Shown: positions 17,588 to 26,026 of the stretch, one piece after another
Position numbering within the stretch: position 1 is the stretch's first letter
Layout of the letters: each line of letters opens with the position of its first letter
NCBI RefSeq assembly: GCF_037977235.1
Contig: NZ_CP150276.1
Coordinates: forward strand, 3,162,001 to 3,226,000
Direction of reading: 5' to 3'
From: Paenibacillus sp. FSL K6-0276
GTDB taxonomy: Bacteria > Bacillota > Bacilli > Paenibacillales > Paenibacillaceae
DNA: 64,000 bases
Program-made: the position numbers and the translations under genes
Notes under the pieces: model-generated
The model's input: only the letters and a program-made list of their open reading frames with translations
Told to the model about the DNA's origin: nothing
The model's database searches: none

Positions 17588-17944
17588 TTAACAACGGCAG
17601 ACCATGATGACATTCCCATCAGGATCTTTAAAATTGAACCAGTGATCATGCTCGATATCCGTAAGAATCTCTCCACCGCTTGCCTTCACATAATCATAAG
17701 CAGCATCAATATCTTCGGTATTTAGATGGAAAGAGGGAATGTTAAGAACGGATTCTGAAGTGTAAATTTTACTATCTAATACGATTCCAGGTCCCTTCAT
17801 GGGGATTACATATAAATGCCCGAATAATACGTCACCATCCAACGGCAACCCAAGCAATTGACAATACCATTCTTTAGATTTCTCAATATCCTTAACCGGA
17901 ATAAAAACCGCACCAATCTTATTCAGAATCGGACTTGTCACCAT
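17588..17944 (-). CDS. VOC (glyoxalase/bleomycin-resistance) superfamily protein
   Basis: A 118-residue single-unit VOC protein with two beta-alpha-beta-beta-beta modules: KIGAVFIPVKDIEKSKEWYCQLLGLP at the start and WFNFKDPDGNVIMVCRC at the end. Members bind a metal and act as dioxygenases, isomerases or antibiotic-binding proteins; the specific role cannot be assigned. AGGAGG precedes ATG. It lies behind ktrB's promoter on the opposite strand and upstream of the acetyltransferase remnant. Confidence 0.82.
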   Translation of the reverse strand: MVTSPILNKIGAVFIPVKDIEKSKEWYCQLLGLPLDGDVLFGHLYVIPMKGPGIVLDSKIYTSESVLNIPSFHLNTEDIDAAYDYVKASGGEILTDIEHDHWFNFKDPDGNVIMVCRC

Positions 17945-18102
17945 TAAGAAAGCCTCCTCTTTAAAGTTGCAGAATAGGGTGTTATTCTAGAATAATTCGA
18001 TAAAATATGTCAATTACCTCCCTCCATTTAGGGAAGGCCTGGTAAGTTGTGTTATAATTTTGTGAGCATTACTCTAATATCACGTATGTCAGGAGAATTG
18101 CA

Positions 18103-19449
18103 TTGGCTAACCTGAACTTCGGTGGATTGAAATTAACTCCACCTAAAGTCTTATCACTAGGGTTTGTAATACTGATCGCTGCCGGAACTATAATGCTCAG
18201 TCTGCCGGCTGCATCAGTAGAGGAGAATATTTCTTTTATTGATGCATTATTCATGGCAACATCAGCAACATGTGTTACTGGTCTGGCAGTCGTTGATACG
18301 GGCACACAGCTGACTAGCTTCGGACAAGTTGTTCTACTCGTTTTATTTCAGTTCGGAGGACTGGGTTTTATAACGATGGCTACTTTGATTACTTTGGTCC
18401 TTAATAAACGAATATCCTTGAAAGAGCGAATCCTTATGCAAGAATCTATGAACCAGAATTCGATGCAGGGTATTGTACAGTTAATCCGCAGAGTCCTAAT
18501 TTATTCCCTTGTCATTCAGCTTACAGGTGCCATCTTGTTTGCCGGTAGGTTTATGATGGATATGTCTTTCGGGAAAGCTATATATTATGGAATTTTCCAC
18601 AGTATATCTATCTTTAATAATGCGGGATTTGATCTATTTGGTGACATTCATGGGCCCTTTAGTGGACTTACTCGTTTTGTAAATGATCCTATTGTCAACT
18701 TTACTTCGATGATCCTCATCTTTCTTGGAGGGATAGGTTTTATCGTCCTATCCGATATTTTGGACTTTCCAAAACGCAAAAAACTTACTCTTCATTCGAA
18801 GGTTGTTCTTTCGACCTCTGCGATATTGATTATCATTGGGTCTGCTCTATTTTTCTTGCTGGAGTTTAATTCTACGCTGAAGCCCTTGAGTGCAGGTGGA
18901 AAGATGATGGCCACCTTCTTACAAGCGATAACACCACGTTCAGGCGGCGTCACCACGATTGAAATTCCACTTATGCGAGAATCAACACAATTTCTAATGA
19001 TCTTATTAATGTTTATAGGAGCTGCACCTGGGTCAACTGGTGGGGGAATTAAGATTACTACGTTCGCTGTTCTAGTGGCTGCGGTTTCCGCAAGATTAAG
19101 GGGTAAAGAGGATATTGTAATGTTTCGTTACCGGATCGCAAAAGAAAATGTCTATAGAGCTGTTACGATGACATTAATGTCTCTGATGCTAGTTGTCATC
19201 GCTACGATGTTGTTATCCTTGACAGAGAAGGCTGACTTCCTTGCTATACTTTTTGAAGCCGTATCTGCCTTCGGAACCTCAGGTCTCTCTATGGGTCTTA
19301 CTCCAGAGCTGACTACAACAGGTAAAATACTCATTATTTTTCTTATGTTTCTAGGTCGGACGGGTCCACTTACTCTTGCTTATGCGCTCAAGCCTAAGGG
19401 TAGTAAGGAGCTTTACCGTTATCCTGAAGGCAAGATTACGATCGGATAA
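18103..19449 (+). CDS. ktrB: KtrB-type potassium channel subunit (TrkH family)
   Basis: A 448-residue K+ translocating subunit. Four pore loops are visible: TCVTGL (about 54), NNAGFD (about 175), TPRSGG (about 285) and FGTSGL (about 388), carrying the selectivity-filter glycines of the Trk/Ktr fold. The start is TTG at 18103, six bases after AGGAGA. Ktr channels need a cytosolic RCK subunit (KtrA/KtrC); none is encoded here. There is too little leader for a c-di-AMP riboswitch, unlike kimA at 57729. Confidence 0.9.
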   Translation: MANLNFGGLKLTPPKVLSLGFVILIAAGTIMLSLPAASVEENISFIDALFMATSATCVTGLAVVDTGTQLTSFGQVVLLVLFQFGGLGFITMATLITLVLNKRISLKERILMQESMNQNSMQGIVQLIRRVLIYSLVIQLTGAILFAGRFMMDMSFGKAIYYGIFHSISIFNNAGFDLFGDIHGPFSGLTRFVNDPIVNFTSMILIFLGGIGFIVLSDILDFPKRKKLTLHSKVVLSTSAILIIIGSALFFLLEFNSTLKPLSAGGKMMATFLQAITPRSGGVTTIEIPLMRESTQFLMILLMFIGAAPGSTGGGIKITTFAVLVAAVSARLRGKEDIVMFRYRIAKENVYRAVTMTLMSLMLVVIATMLLSLTEKADFLAILFEAVSAFGTSGLSMGLTPELTTTGKILIIFLMFLGRTGPLTLAYALKPKGSKELYRYPEGKITIG

Positions 19450-19452
19450 GGC

Positions 19453-19496
19453 TTGATGTAACCAGCGGCTAAAAATTTTGCCGCTGGTTACATCAA
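19453..19496. terminator. Bidirectional terminator, ktrB / convergent small gene
   Basis: A perfect 17-base inverted repeat (TTGATGTAACCAGCGGC and its complement) around TAAAAATTTT separates two convergent genes. Confidence 0.9.
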
Positions 19497-19507
19497 AACT
19501 GTATATT

Positions 19508-19783
19508 TTACTCTTCTACGATCTCTTGTTTATCCAGTGCAGCATCTAGCAACTGATTGTATACATCGTCATCATTCTCAAGCAGCGCGTCAGTTTCTAA
19601 GAACTGCTCTTCGCTCCCAGGCTCACCTGCAAAGCTTATACTGTAATCCCATTCCGTTCCTCTTGTACTGAAGAAAGTAATCTCATATGGAGCCTTATGG
19701 TTTTCGAGAGTAAATATCGTCCTCCCTACATAACTTCTATCCTCTTTACGGCTCATTTCAGCACTTACGATCTCTAGATTCAT
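19508..19783 (-). CDS. Small acidic protein of unknown function
   Basis: A 91-residue protein, acidic at its C-terminus (ALLENDDDVYNQLLDAALDKQ). No domain was recognised; the alternating pattern in residues 1-55 suggests a small beta-rich fold (TIFTLENHKAPYEITFFSTRG). AGGAAG precedes the ATG. Its own promoter region and the shared terminator suggest a real monocistronic gene. It does not resemble ribosome or sporulation small proteins that I know. Confidence 0.65.
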   Translation of the reverse strand: MNLEIVSAEMSRKEDRSYVGRTIFTLENHKAPYEITFFSTRGTEWDYSISFAGEPGSEEQFLETDALLENDDDVYNQLLDAALDKQEIVEE

Positions 19784-19961
19784 CCGCTTATCTTCCTTCC
19801 TTTCATCAAATCATCTACCCTTTCAGTATAGCATTGAAATGAACGTAATTCCTGCTCTTTGCATTGTAAATTCCACGTAATTGACTTTTTTCATCCGGCG
19901 GTTAATAATTTAGTACAATACTTGTAAAGTACCAAACTATTAGCAAATGGAGGAAATATCG

Positions 19962-21194
19962 ATGACTGTTTTCGAGGCAAAACTTAGTAAATATGCAGAT
20001 CTAGCTGTCCAGATCGGAGTTAACGTTCAACCAGGGCAAATTCTGGTGGTGAATGCACCGATTCTTGCGGCTGATTTCGTACGTCTGATTACCGCCAAGG
20101 CATATGCGATCGGGGCTAGTTTAGTTAAAGTGAACTGGAGTGATGCGAGCATTACGCGCCAGCAGTTTGAACATGCTGCTCCAGAAGTGTTCACTGAGCC
20201 TCCTACTTGGTACGCAGGAGAAATGACCGAATTCGCTGAGAAGGGTGCGGCTATTCTTAATGTGATCGCGGAAGATCCTGATGCACTTAAAGGCATTGAC
20301 CCTGTGCGAATCTCCAATTATCAAAAAGTACGGGGAGCCGCGCTCACCAAATATCGTGAAATGCAAATGTCCGACAAAGTTAGCTGGAGTATTGTTGCTG
20401 TACCTTGTCAAGCATGGGCAGATAAAGTGTTCCCTAATGTTCCAGCTGAAGAACGTATAAGTAAACTTTGGGAAGCTATTTTCCACACCGTGAGACTAGA
20501 CCGTGAAGATCCAGTAGCTGCTTGGCAGGAGCATCTTGATACCTTGGAGCAAAAAGCAGACGTACTCAATGCAAAAAAATATAAAAAGCTGCATTACATA
20601 GCACCTGGCACGGACCTAAGCATCGAGCTTCCAGAAGGCCATCTTTGGGCACAAGGAGACAGCATTAATGCTAAAGGTCATTCTTTTGTAGCCAATATGC
20701 CTACCGAAGAAGTATTTACCGCCCCTCTAAAGACTGGTGTAAATGGCACCGTACGAAGTACAAAACCTCTTAGCCATGGCGGCAACATTATTGATGGATT
20801 CTCTATTACTTTTGAGAACGGACGAATTGTAAGTGTTAGTGCAGAGCAAGGTCAAGAAGCACTTGAACACCTCATTAGTATGGATGAAGGAGCAAAATAC
20901 CTCGGTGAAGTTGCATTAGTTCCTCATAAGTCCCCTATCTCTGAGTCCAATATTCTTTATTACAACACATTGTTTGATGAGAATGCATCCAATCACCTTG
21001 CTATAGGTATGGCTTATGCTTTCTGTTTAGAAGGCGGTAAGGATATGACTCCAGATGAGCTGATTGAGCATGGATTGAATAATAGTGTTACCCATGTGGA
21101 TTTCATGATCGGTTCTGCAGAGATGAATATTCACGGGATAACTGCTGATGGAATTGAAGAACCTGTATTCATTAATGGAAACTGGGCGTTTTAA
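19962..21194 (+). CDS. Aminopeptidase, family M29 (AmpS/AmpT type)
   Basis: A 410-residue cytosolic metallo-aminopeptidase. Counting from ATG 19962, the expected metal and catalytic residues are in place: E250 (NMPTEEVFTAP), E316 (YLGEVALVP), H345, Y352, H378 and D380 (THVDFMIG). This numbering agrees with that known for Geobacillus/Thermus M29 enzymes and supports this start; the ATG at 19947 is itself part of the SD region (GGAGGAAA). It removes N-terminal residues from peptides, using two divalent metal ions. The next gene is a tandem paralogue 52 bases on. Confidence 0.92.
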   Translation: MTVFEAKLSKYADLAVQIGVNVQPGQILVVNAPILAADFVRLITAKAYAIGASLVKVNWSDASITRQQFEHAAPEVFTEPPTWYAGEMTEFAEKGAAILNVIAEDPDALKGIDPVRISNYQKVRGAALTKYREMQMSDKVSWSIVAVPCQAWADKVFPNVPAEERISKLWEAIFHTVRLDREDPVAAWQEHLDTLEQKADVLNAKKYKKLHYIAPGTDLSIELPEGHLWAQGDSINAKGHSFVANMPTEEVFTAPLKTGVNGTVRSTKPLSHGGNIIDGFSITFENGRIVSVSAEQGQEALEHLISMDEGAKYLGEVALVPHKSPISESNILYYNTLFDENASNHLAIGMAYAFCLEGGKDMTPDELIEHGLNNSVTHVDFMIGSAEMNIHGITADGIEEPVFINGNWAF

Positions 21195-21246
21195 TTACTA
21201 CTAAATATGAAATAAAAGATTAGAGGTACTGGGAGGAGTAGAAACT

Positions 21247-22476
21247 ATGTTGGATTTCAAGCAAAAACTGGAGAATTATGCATTACTAGCAGTGAAGATT
21301 GGGGTTAATATCCAACCTGGTCAGACCCTTGTTGTGAATGCCGACATCGTTTCCGCAGAACTAGTGCGTCTTGTGGTACGCAAAGCCTATGAAGCGGGCG
21401 CGAAGCTAGTCAAGGTGAATTATAGTGATGAGGTTGTTATACGTACGCGTTATGACCTTGCTCCATCCGATTCCTTCTTGGAACCACCGAAGTGGCAAGC
21501 AGATGAATTGGAAGATCTGGCTAAAAAGGGTGCAGCATTTCTAACGATAACCTCTACTAATCCAGATCTATTGAGTGGTGTTGAGGCAGGAAGAATTGCT
21601 GATAATCAGCGGATCTCTGGACAGACATTAGCTCCATATCGTGAATTGTTAATGGGGAATCACGCAAGCTGGAGTCTTGTGGCCTTCCCATCATCATCTT
21701 GGGCGGCTAAGGTATTCCCTGAAGCTTCATCTGATCAGCAAATTGAATTGCTATGGGATGCTATCTTTAAAGCCACACGTGCGGATCAAGCCGATCCTAT
21801 TGAAGCGTGGAGCCATCATCTGGATGGCCTAAAAGCGCGTTGTGCTATCTTGAATGATAATAAGTTCCGTAAACTGCACTATACAGCTACTGGAACAGAT
21901 TTAACGATTGAGTTACCAGAAGGACATATTTGGTGTCAGGCCGGAGCTGTCAATGGCAACGGTGTCCCTTTCCTCGCCAATATCCCTACAGAAGAAGTAT
22001 TTACTGCCCCACTGAAGTCTGGCGTTAATGGTAAGGTAAGTAGCACTAAGCCGCTTAGCTACGGTGGTAAACTTATTGATAATTTCACCCTTACCTTTGA
22101 GAATGGTAAAGTGACGGATTTCACCGCTGAAAAAGGTTCAGAAACACTGGCTTCCCTTATCGCTTTGGATGAAGGTTCTGCCTATCTAGGAGAAGTCGCT
22201 CTGGTGCCTTTCCACTCACCGATCTCCGAGAGCGGTATTCTATATTACACCACGTTGTATGATGAGAATGCCTCCTGCCATTTGGCTTTAGGTGCAGCGT
22301 ATGCCTTCACCCTTCAAGAAGGTACAACAATGACCAAAGAACAATTGCTGGAAAAAGGGATGAATCAAAGCCATACCCATGTTGACTTTATGATGGGATC
22401 ACCCGAAATGAACATAGATGGGATTAAGGATGATGGAACAACCGTACCTATCTTCCGTGACGGCGATTGGGCTTAG
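21247..22476 (+). CDS. Aminopeptidase, family M29, tandem paralogue
   Basis: A 409-residue second copy, clearly homologous end to end with the gene upstream (shared NIQPGQ/NVQPGQ, PTEEVFTAPLK, GVNG, LGEVALVP, SPISES, THVDFM). All six metal/catalytic positions are conserved, so both should be active. The copies differ at many positions, so the duplication is old. A clear GGGAGG lies upstream of ATG, and a strong terminator follows. It probably shares a transcript with the first copy. Confidence 0.92.
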   Translation: MLDFKQKLENYALLAVKIGVNIQPGQTLVVNADIVSAELVRLVVRKAYEAGAKLVKVNYSDEVVIRTRYDLAPSDSFLEPPKWQADELEDLAKKGAAFLTITSTNPDLLSGVEAGRIADNQRISGQTLAPYRELLMGNHASWSLVAFPSSSWAAKVFPEASSDQQIELLWDAIFKATRADQADPIEAWSHHLDGLKARCAILNDNKFRKLHYTATGTDLTIELPEGHIWCQAGAVNGNGVPFLANIPTEEVFTAPLKSGVNGKVSSTKPLSYGGKLIDNFTLTFENGKVTDFTAEKGSETLASLIALDEGSAYLGEVALVPFHSPISESGILYYTTLYDENASCHLALGAAYAFTLQEGTTMTKEQLLEKGMNQSHTHVDFMMGSPEMNIDGIKDDGTTVPIFRDGDWA

Positions 22477-22506
22477 ATTGTTCACATTAACTCTTAGATA
22501 GATCAA

Positions 22507-22563
22507 ATGCCAAACAACCTGCTTTGCTCCTCCTCCAGAGGACAAAAGCAGGTTGTTTGGCAT
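22507..22563 (+). terminator. Rho-independent terminator after M29 genes
   Basis: An inverted repeat of about 19 bases (ATGCCAAACAACCTGCTTT and complement) followed by TGTTTTC ends the aminopeptidase transcript. Confidence 0.88.
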
Positions 22564-22697
22564 TGTTTTCTAGATATCAAAAAATAAAATGTCCAAATTT
22601 GAATAAAAGTTCAATAATTGTTCACACTATTGTTGATTTCCGTTCACAAATATGTCACAATACAATTAAGGATTTAATTTCCAAGGAGGGGATTATC

Positions 22698-22880
22698 ATG
22701 TTGAGAGACCCAATATCCAATGAAATTGACAGCGATGATGAAGAACAGCTAGAAATTCAAGCACCGGTGGATTCAAGAATTGTTGCATCTAATGCAATCA
22801 AATATACCGCCTATGTTATGCTGTTTTTCGGATTCTTGTATTTCCTGATTGCTTACTTAGCACCAATGTTGGAACAATAA
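22698..22880 (+). CDS. Small single-span membrane protein, 60 residues
   Basis: Starts at ATG 22698 behind CAAGGAGGGG. Residues 1-35 are acidic and soluble (NEIDSDDEEQLE); 36-57 form one transmembrane helix (YVMLFFGFLYFLIAYLA). It stands alone, with its own leader and a strong terminator, so it is a genuine gene. The function is unknown; it is not one of the named small Bacillus proteins that I can recall. A longer reading frame starting at 22524 overlaps the previous terminator and is not supported. Confidence 0.72.
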   Translation: MLRDPISNEIDSDDEEQLEIQAPVDSRIVASNAIKYTAYVMLFFGFLYFLIAYLAPMLEQ

Positions 22881-22912
22881 TCTGATGGATATGACTTTAT
22901 TAGAAAACGCTT

Positions 22913-22951
22913 ACGGTTAATCACTCTCATTGAAGAGAAGTGATTAACCGT
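22913..22951 (+). terminator. Terminator of the 60-residue protein
   Basis: ACGGTTAATCACT pairs with AGTGATTAACCGT and is followed by TTTTATTT. Confidence 0.9.
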
Positions 22952-22959
22952 TTTTATTT

Positions 22960-23054
22960 AAATATAAGAACAATTTATAAATTCCACAGTTAATTGTTAT
23001 TATATTTCTACGAGAAACGGTTGTCGTCTTTAAGGGATTACAACGTCGTTTCTT
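22960..23054. repeat. Intergenic paired-hairpin repeat, copy A
   Basis: Two adjacent inverted repeats: an AT-rich one (AAATATAA...TTATATTT, about 22960-23008) and a GC-richer one (GAAACGGTTGT...ACAACGTCGTTTC, 23014-23052). The same two-part layout occurs at 28590, 33612 and 41919. It lies between two convergent genes. Confidence 0.6.
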
Positions 23055-23055
23055 A

Positions 23056-23751
23056 TTATTTCCATGAGAATGCTTTGTTCGTCCAAGCTATTGCTGTAGG
23101 CGACCATACGCCATTCATTTTGGAATGTAACCAAGCTATAGCCTCTTCTCTATCGCCCTCACATACGGAAAGACCGTTATCTTCCATCCAGTGGTTTACG
23201 GTCTCAAACGAGGTACTACTCCAGCCATTTTTCTCACCTTCTGCATTTTGGCGTTCTTTTACACCTGAAATAACGATGTCCAGCGATGCCTGAAGCTCCG
23301 TAACCGCATTATCGAATACCGTTTTCTTTTCTTTTGCTTTCATATCAGCTTCAGCACGAAGTATACGCGTATCAATCCCTTGATGTTCACGGACAATTTG
23401 AAGTAAGGTCACTGCTTCTCTGCTTGCCAATCCGTCATTGTAACGTTCTTCTATAGATTTAGCACTTCCTACTGCTGCAACAAATGCTGGGAACCACTCG
23501 CTAGAGACTAAGATAGCTTTTTTCTTAACAAACTTGCCGTATCCAGCCAGGCCTTCACCAGGAAACCTTACACGCCATGACCACGGGTCTAGCTCTGATC
23601 CCGTATGCCAATTCTCCGCTTTAGTTAATCCGTTTAAAGATGGGTGCTCAGGAATCAGGCTTGCAAGCGGTAAAATCCCAACCTTGGCAACAATTTCTGC
23701 TGTTTCCTCAAAAGTGGTGACACTGCCCTCTTCATATCCCTTATACTTCAT
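23056..23751 (-). CDS. AlkZ-related protein of unknown function
   Basis: A 231-residue protein (from ATG 23751) with features of proteins often labelled AlkZ-related: WHTGSELDPWSWRVRF, GYGKFVKKKAILVS, and a C-terminal NGWSSTSFETVNHWM. It is shorter than true AlkZ/YcaQ glycosylases (about 390) and the catalytic QxQ was not seen, so glycosylase activity is not claimed. ATG 23751 has AGGAG eight bases upstream; ATG 23775 overlaps the TetR stop and has no SD. It is the last gene of the MBL-TetR-AlkZ-related operon. Confidence 0.6.
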   Translation of the reverse strand: MKYKGYEEGSVTTFEETAEIVAKVGILPLASLIPEHPSLNGLTKAENWHTGSELDPWSWRVRFPGEGLAGYGKFVKKKAILVSSEWFPAFVAAVGSAKSIEERYNDGLASREAVTLLQIVREHQGIDTRILRAEADMKAKEKKTVFDNAVTELQASLDIVISGVKERQNAEGEKNGWSSTSFETVNHWMEDNGLSVCEGDREEAIAWLHSKMNGVWSPTAIAWTNKAFSWK

Positions 23752-23774
23752 TAAATCATCTCCTATGTACTCCA

Positions 23775-24347
23775 TTATTTAGATTTCATATTTCCGATCC
23801 CGGCAATAAAAGTACTGATGAGGCGAGATAGACTTATATTGGTATCAAGCACCATTCCGAAACCGCCCTTTTGCTCTAAAGAGGCGAAACCATGCAGAAT
23901 GCTTCGTAACCCGCGTACTGCATGAATTTCTCCCTCCTCACCCAATTGATAATCCTGCATCACATGAATAATAAGCTTCAAAATATGATCACTTGCCGCT
24001 TCCAGCTCCGTATTTGCCTGTTCAGGCGCTCGCAGCGTAGTCTCATATAAACCAGGGCGACTCCTAGCAAAATCCACATACGCTCGGCCCATCGCCTGTA
24101 CAGCAGCATCTCCACTAAGCTCTTTAGCCGCGTTGGTCATGGTCGTGGAAAGCTCGCCAAGTCCATAAATCGCAAGTTGTGTGCGCAAATCCTGCAGCCC
24201 GTTAATGTGATTGTACAGCGACGGAGAACGAACACCCAGTTTGTTAGCCAAAGCGGCCAAGGTCACGGCTTCTATTCCTTCATGATCAGCAATTTCTGCT
24301 GCTGCAATAACTAGCGTACGACTATCTAATCCCGCTCTAGGTGACAT
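23775..24347 (-). CDS. TetR/AcrR-family regulator
   Basis: A 190-residue repressor: an N-terminal HTH (AANKLGVRSPSLYNHINGL, about 28-46, typical TetR recognition helix) and an alpha-helical ligand domain of the WHG/TetR_C_33 type with YETTLRAPEQ. It directly abuts the frameshifted MBL gene (no gap) and precedes the AlkZ-related gene. Two near-identical palindromes upstream of the operon (25087-25126) are the natural autoregulatory operators. The inducer is unknown. Confidence 0.88.
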   Translation of the reverse strand: MSPRAGLDSRTLVIAAAEIADHEGIEAVTLAALANKLGVRSPSLYNHINGLQDLRTQLAIYGLGELSTTMTNAAKELSGDAAVQAMGRAYVDFARSRPGLYETTLRAPEQANTELEAASDHILKLIIHVMQDYQLGEEGEIHAVRGLRSILHGFASLEQKGGFGMVLDTNISLSRLISTFIAGIGNMKSK

Positions 24348-25072
24348 TTAATTACTCCTATCTTGAATCATCTGTGCTTTGTGTATAGCTTTCTCCATGG
24401 TTTGGACTGGGTTTTTAAGCAAGTTTCCATGCCCAGTAGCCAGTAAAGTCGGTGAAGCCTTCAGAAGCTTATTAGCACTATTCAGTGCTTGAGCTTTATT
24501 CCAGGTCGCCATAGACGGAAACGGAAACCAAGGAATTACGGTTCCTGACACTGCGGTTCCTCGAAAGGTTTGAAAAGCATCTCCAACGATAACAGCGCCG
24601 CTCCGTGAATCAACGAAAGACATAGAGCCCGGGGTATGACCAGGGGTAAGAATCGCTGTCAATGAGCCAATGGTATCGCCATCATAGAGTAATATATCTG
24701 GCTGTGTAGATATCTTCTTGGGAACGCCCCCCTTAATAGGGGTCTGAGGTTCTCCCTCCCGAAGAGAATGATCTCCGCGAAGTAATGCTGCATCTCTCTC
24801 TGAGATGTACACCTGAACCTCTGGAAGCAGCTTCTTTAGCTCATCCAATGCACCTACATGATCGCTATGAGCATGAGTTAATACAATACGAGTGATCTTC
24901 TTACCTAACTTCGCAGAGGTATCTATAATTCCTTTCCTTTTACACTAAACGGCATTGCCGCATCTATCAAAGTCAATCCATCTTCTTCCCCTATGATGTA
25001 ACAATTCACAGGAAACAATCTTGGCATCCAAGTCAGCTGTAGTAAATGTCCTTCATGTGTTACTCTCATCAT
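24348..25072 (-). pseudogene. MBL-fold metallo-hydrolase, frameshifted
   Basis: The N-terminal 50 residues or so read from ATG 25072/25069 (MMRVTHEGHLLQLTWMPRL...DAAMPFSVKG) and then hit a stop; the rest continues in another frame (IIDTSAKLGKK, THAHSDHVGALDEL, TPGHTPGSMSFVD, VIVGDAF). The metal motif HxHxDH is intact in the second part. The frame breaks at CCTTTCCTTT (24931-24940), which reads as a 5-base tandem duplication; removing one unit restores the family sequence. The downstream part has an in-frame ATG at 24848 but would lack the HxHxDH motif. Sequencing error or phase variation are alternatives. Confidence 0.8.
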
Positions 25073-25086
25073 TACCCCTCCACAAA

Positions 25087-25126
25087 ACTAATGGTATTAG
25101 CTTAAATATAAACTAATGACATTAGT
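25087..25126. promoter_or_regulatory. Two TetR-type operators
   Basis: ACTAATGGTATTAGC (25087-25101) and ACTAATGACATTAGT (25112-25126) are near-identical palindromes with centres 25 bases apart, just upstream of the MBL-TetR-AlkZ-related operon. They fit binding by the encoded TetR protein. Confidence 0.75.
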
Positions 25127-25152
25127 TTTACAAGAGTGAATATCAATTTCAC

Positions 25153-25620
25153 TTATCCATCTAGATTTTTATCCACATTTTTGTTGGATCTTTTGATTAA
25201 GAACCACATCCCCCAAGTGATCCCAACGAAAAAAATAACCGCTCCAACGAGCGTGCTCAATATACTTTTACTAATATCCACCTCCCCAGGCTCTCTAAGA
25301 TCAGATAGGAACATTAACACGGCCCATATTAACGTGCTGACAACTCCCCAAATTAAATTGATTTTTTTAAACTGTCTGACATCCCCTTCCTTACTCGGTA
25401 GCAGATATATTCCATCTTTGACGGAACGAACAGTAATATACAAGCAGCCTACCATCACAATCACGAACGTATCCAACCAATATTTAATGTCCCATTGCAG
25501 GATAAACACTTTAACAAAAAGACTAACCATTAGACCCACAAACACAATCAAAAACCCATGAGAACTAAACTTTTGAATTTCTGTGATAATCCGCTCATCT
25601 TTAATCCTTGTCCTTCTCAC
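25153..25620 (-). CDS. Four-span membrane protein (DUF6773-like)
   Basis: About 155 residues, with hydrophobic segments near 28-47, 52-70, 92-110 and 125-145. The start MRRTRIKDERIITEIQK and YITVRSVKDGIYLLP resemble small membrane proteins encoded next to XRE regulators in Bacillales (DUF6773); the family assignment is tentative. I chose GTG 25620 because GGGAGGAATAAGG ends seven bases before it; a longer TTG start at 25635 overlaps that SD. It follows the HTH gene by two bases and is certainly co-transcribed with it. Confidence 0.7.
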   Translation of the reverse strand: MRRTRIKDERIITEIQKFSSHGFLIVFVGLMVSLFVKVFILQWDIKYWLDTFVIVMVGCLYITVRSVKDGIYLLPSKEGDVRQFKKINLIWGVVSTLIWAVLMFLSDLREPGEVDISKSILSTLVGAVIFFVGITWGMWFLIKRSNKNVDKNLDG

Positions 25621-25622
25621 CC

Positions 25623-25826
25623 TTATTCCTCCCAAAAAATATCGTCTAATGACGTATTTAGCACCTTACAGATGGCTATACACAACCTAATCGTTGGGTT
25701 ATAGTTCCCGGCTTCAATCAGCCCGATCGTCTGTCTTGTAACCCCTACCGCTTCAGCTAACTGTTCTTGGGAAAGATTCTTTTGTATACGAGCCAGTTTC
25801 AACTTGATGTTCTTGTTCTCCCCCAC
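25623..25826 (-). CDS. Small XRE-family HTH regulator
   Basis: A 67-residue protein that is almost only a helix-turn-helix: NLSQEQLAEAVGVTRQTIGLIE then YNPTIRLCIAICKVLNTSLDDIFW, the YozG/YgzD-type short Cro/CI regulator. GTG start at 25826 behind GGGAGGGAATAGA. Co-transcribed with the membrane protein downstream. Such pairs often respond to envelope or metabolic cues, but the signal here is unknown. Confidence 0.88.
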   Translation of the reverse strand: MGENKNIKLKLARIQKNLSQEQLAEAVGVTRQTIGLIEAGNYNPTIRLCIAICKVLNTSLDDIFWEE

Positions 25827-26026
25827 TCTATTCCCTCCCTTATATCAATCCATACCGTTTTATCCCAATGTAAATTATATCGGTCATTATGTACATTATA
25901 TATTGCATTCATCACAAACTGATTCTAGAGTAAAGGGCTGAATAAATTCAGCCCCTCCTCATCAAACCGTACGTGAGGTTTTCCCTCATACGGCTTTCCG
26001 ATGTTCGTCATTCATGGGCGTGCGGA

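Noticed and set aside
22524-22697. N-terminal extension of the 60-residue membrane protein
   Set aside because: The extension crosses the preceding terminator and has no SD, whereas ATG 22698 follows CAAGGAGGGG.
24348-24848. Truncated but functional MBL protein starting at 24848
   Set aside because: It would lack the HxHxDH metal-binding motif and has no clear SD, while the upstream part is a clear out-of-frame N-terminus.
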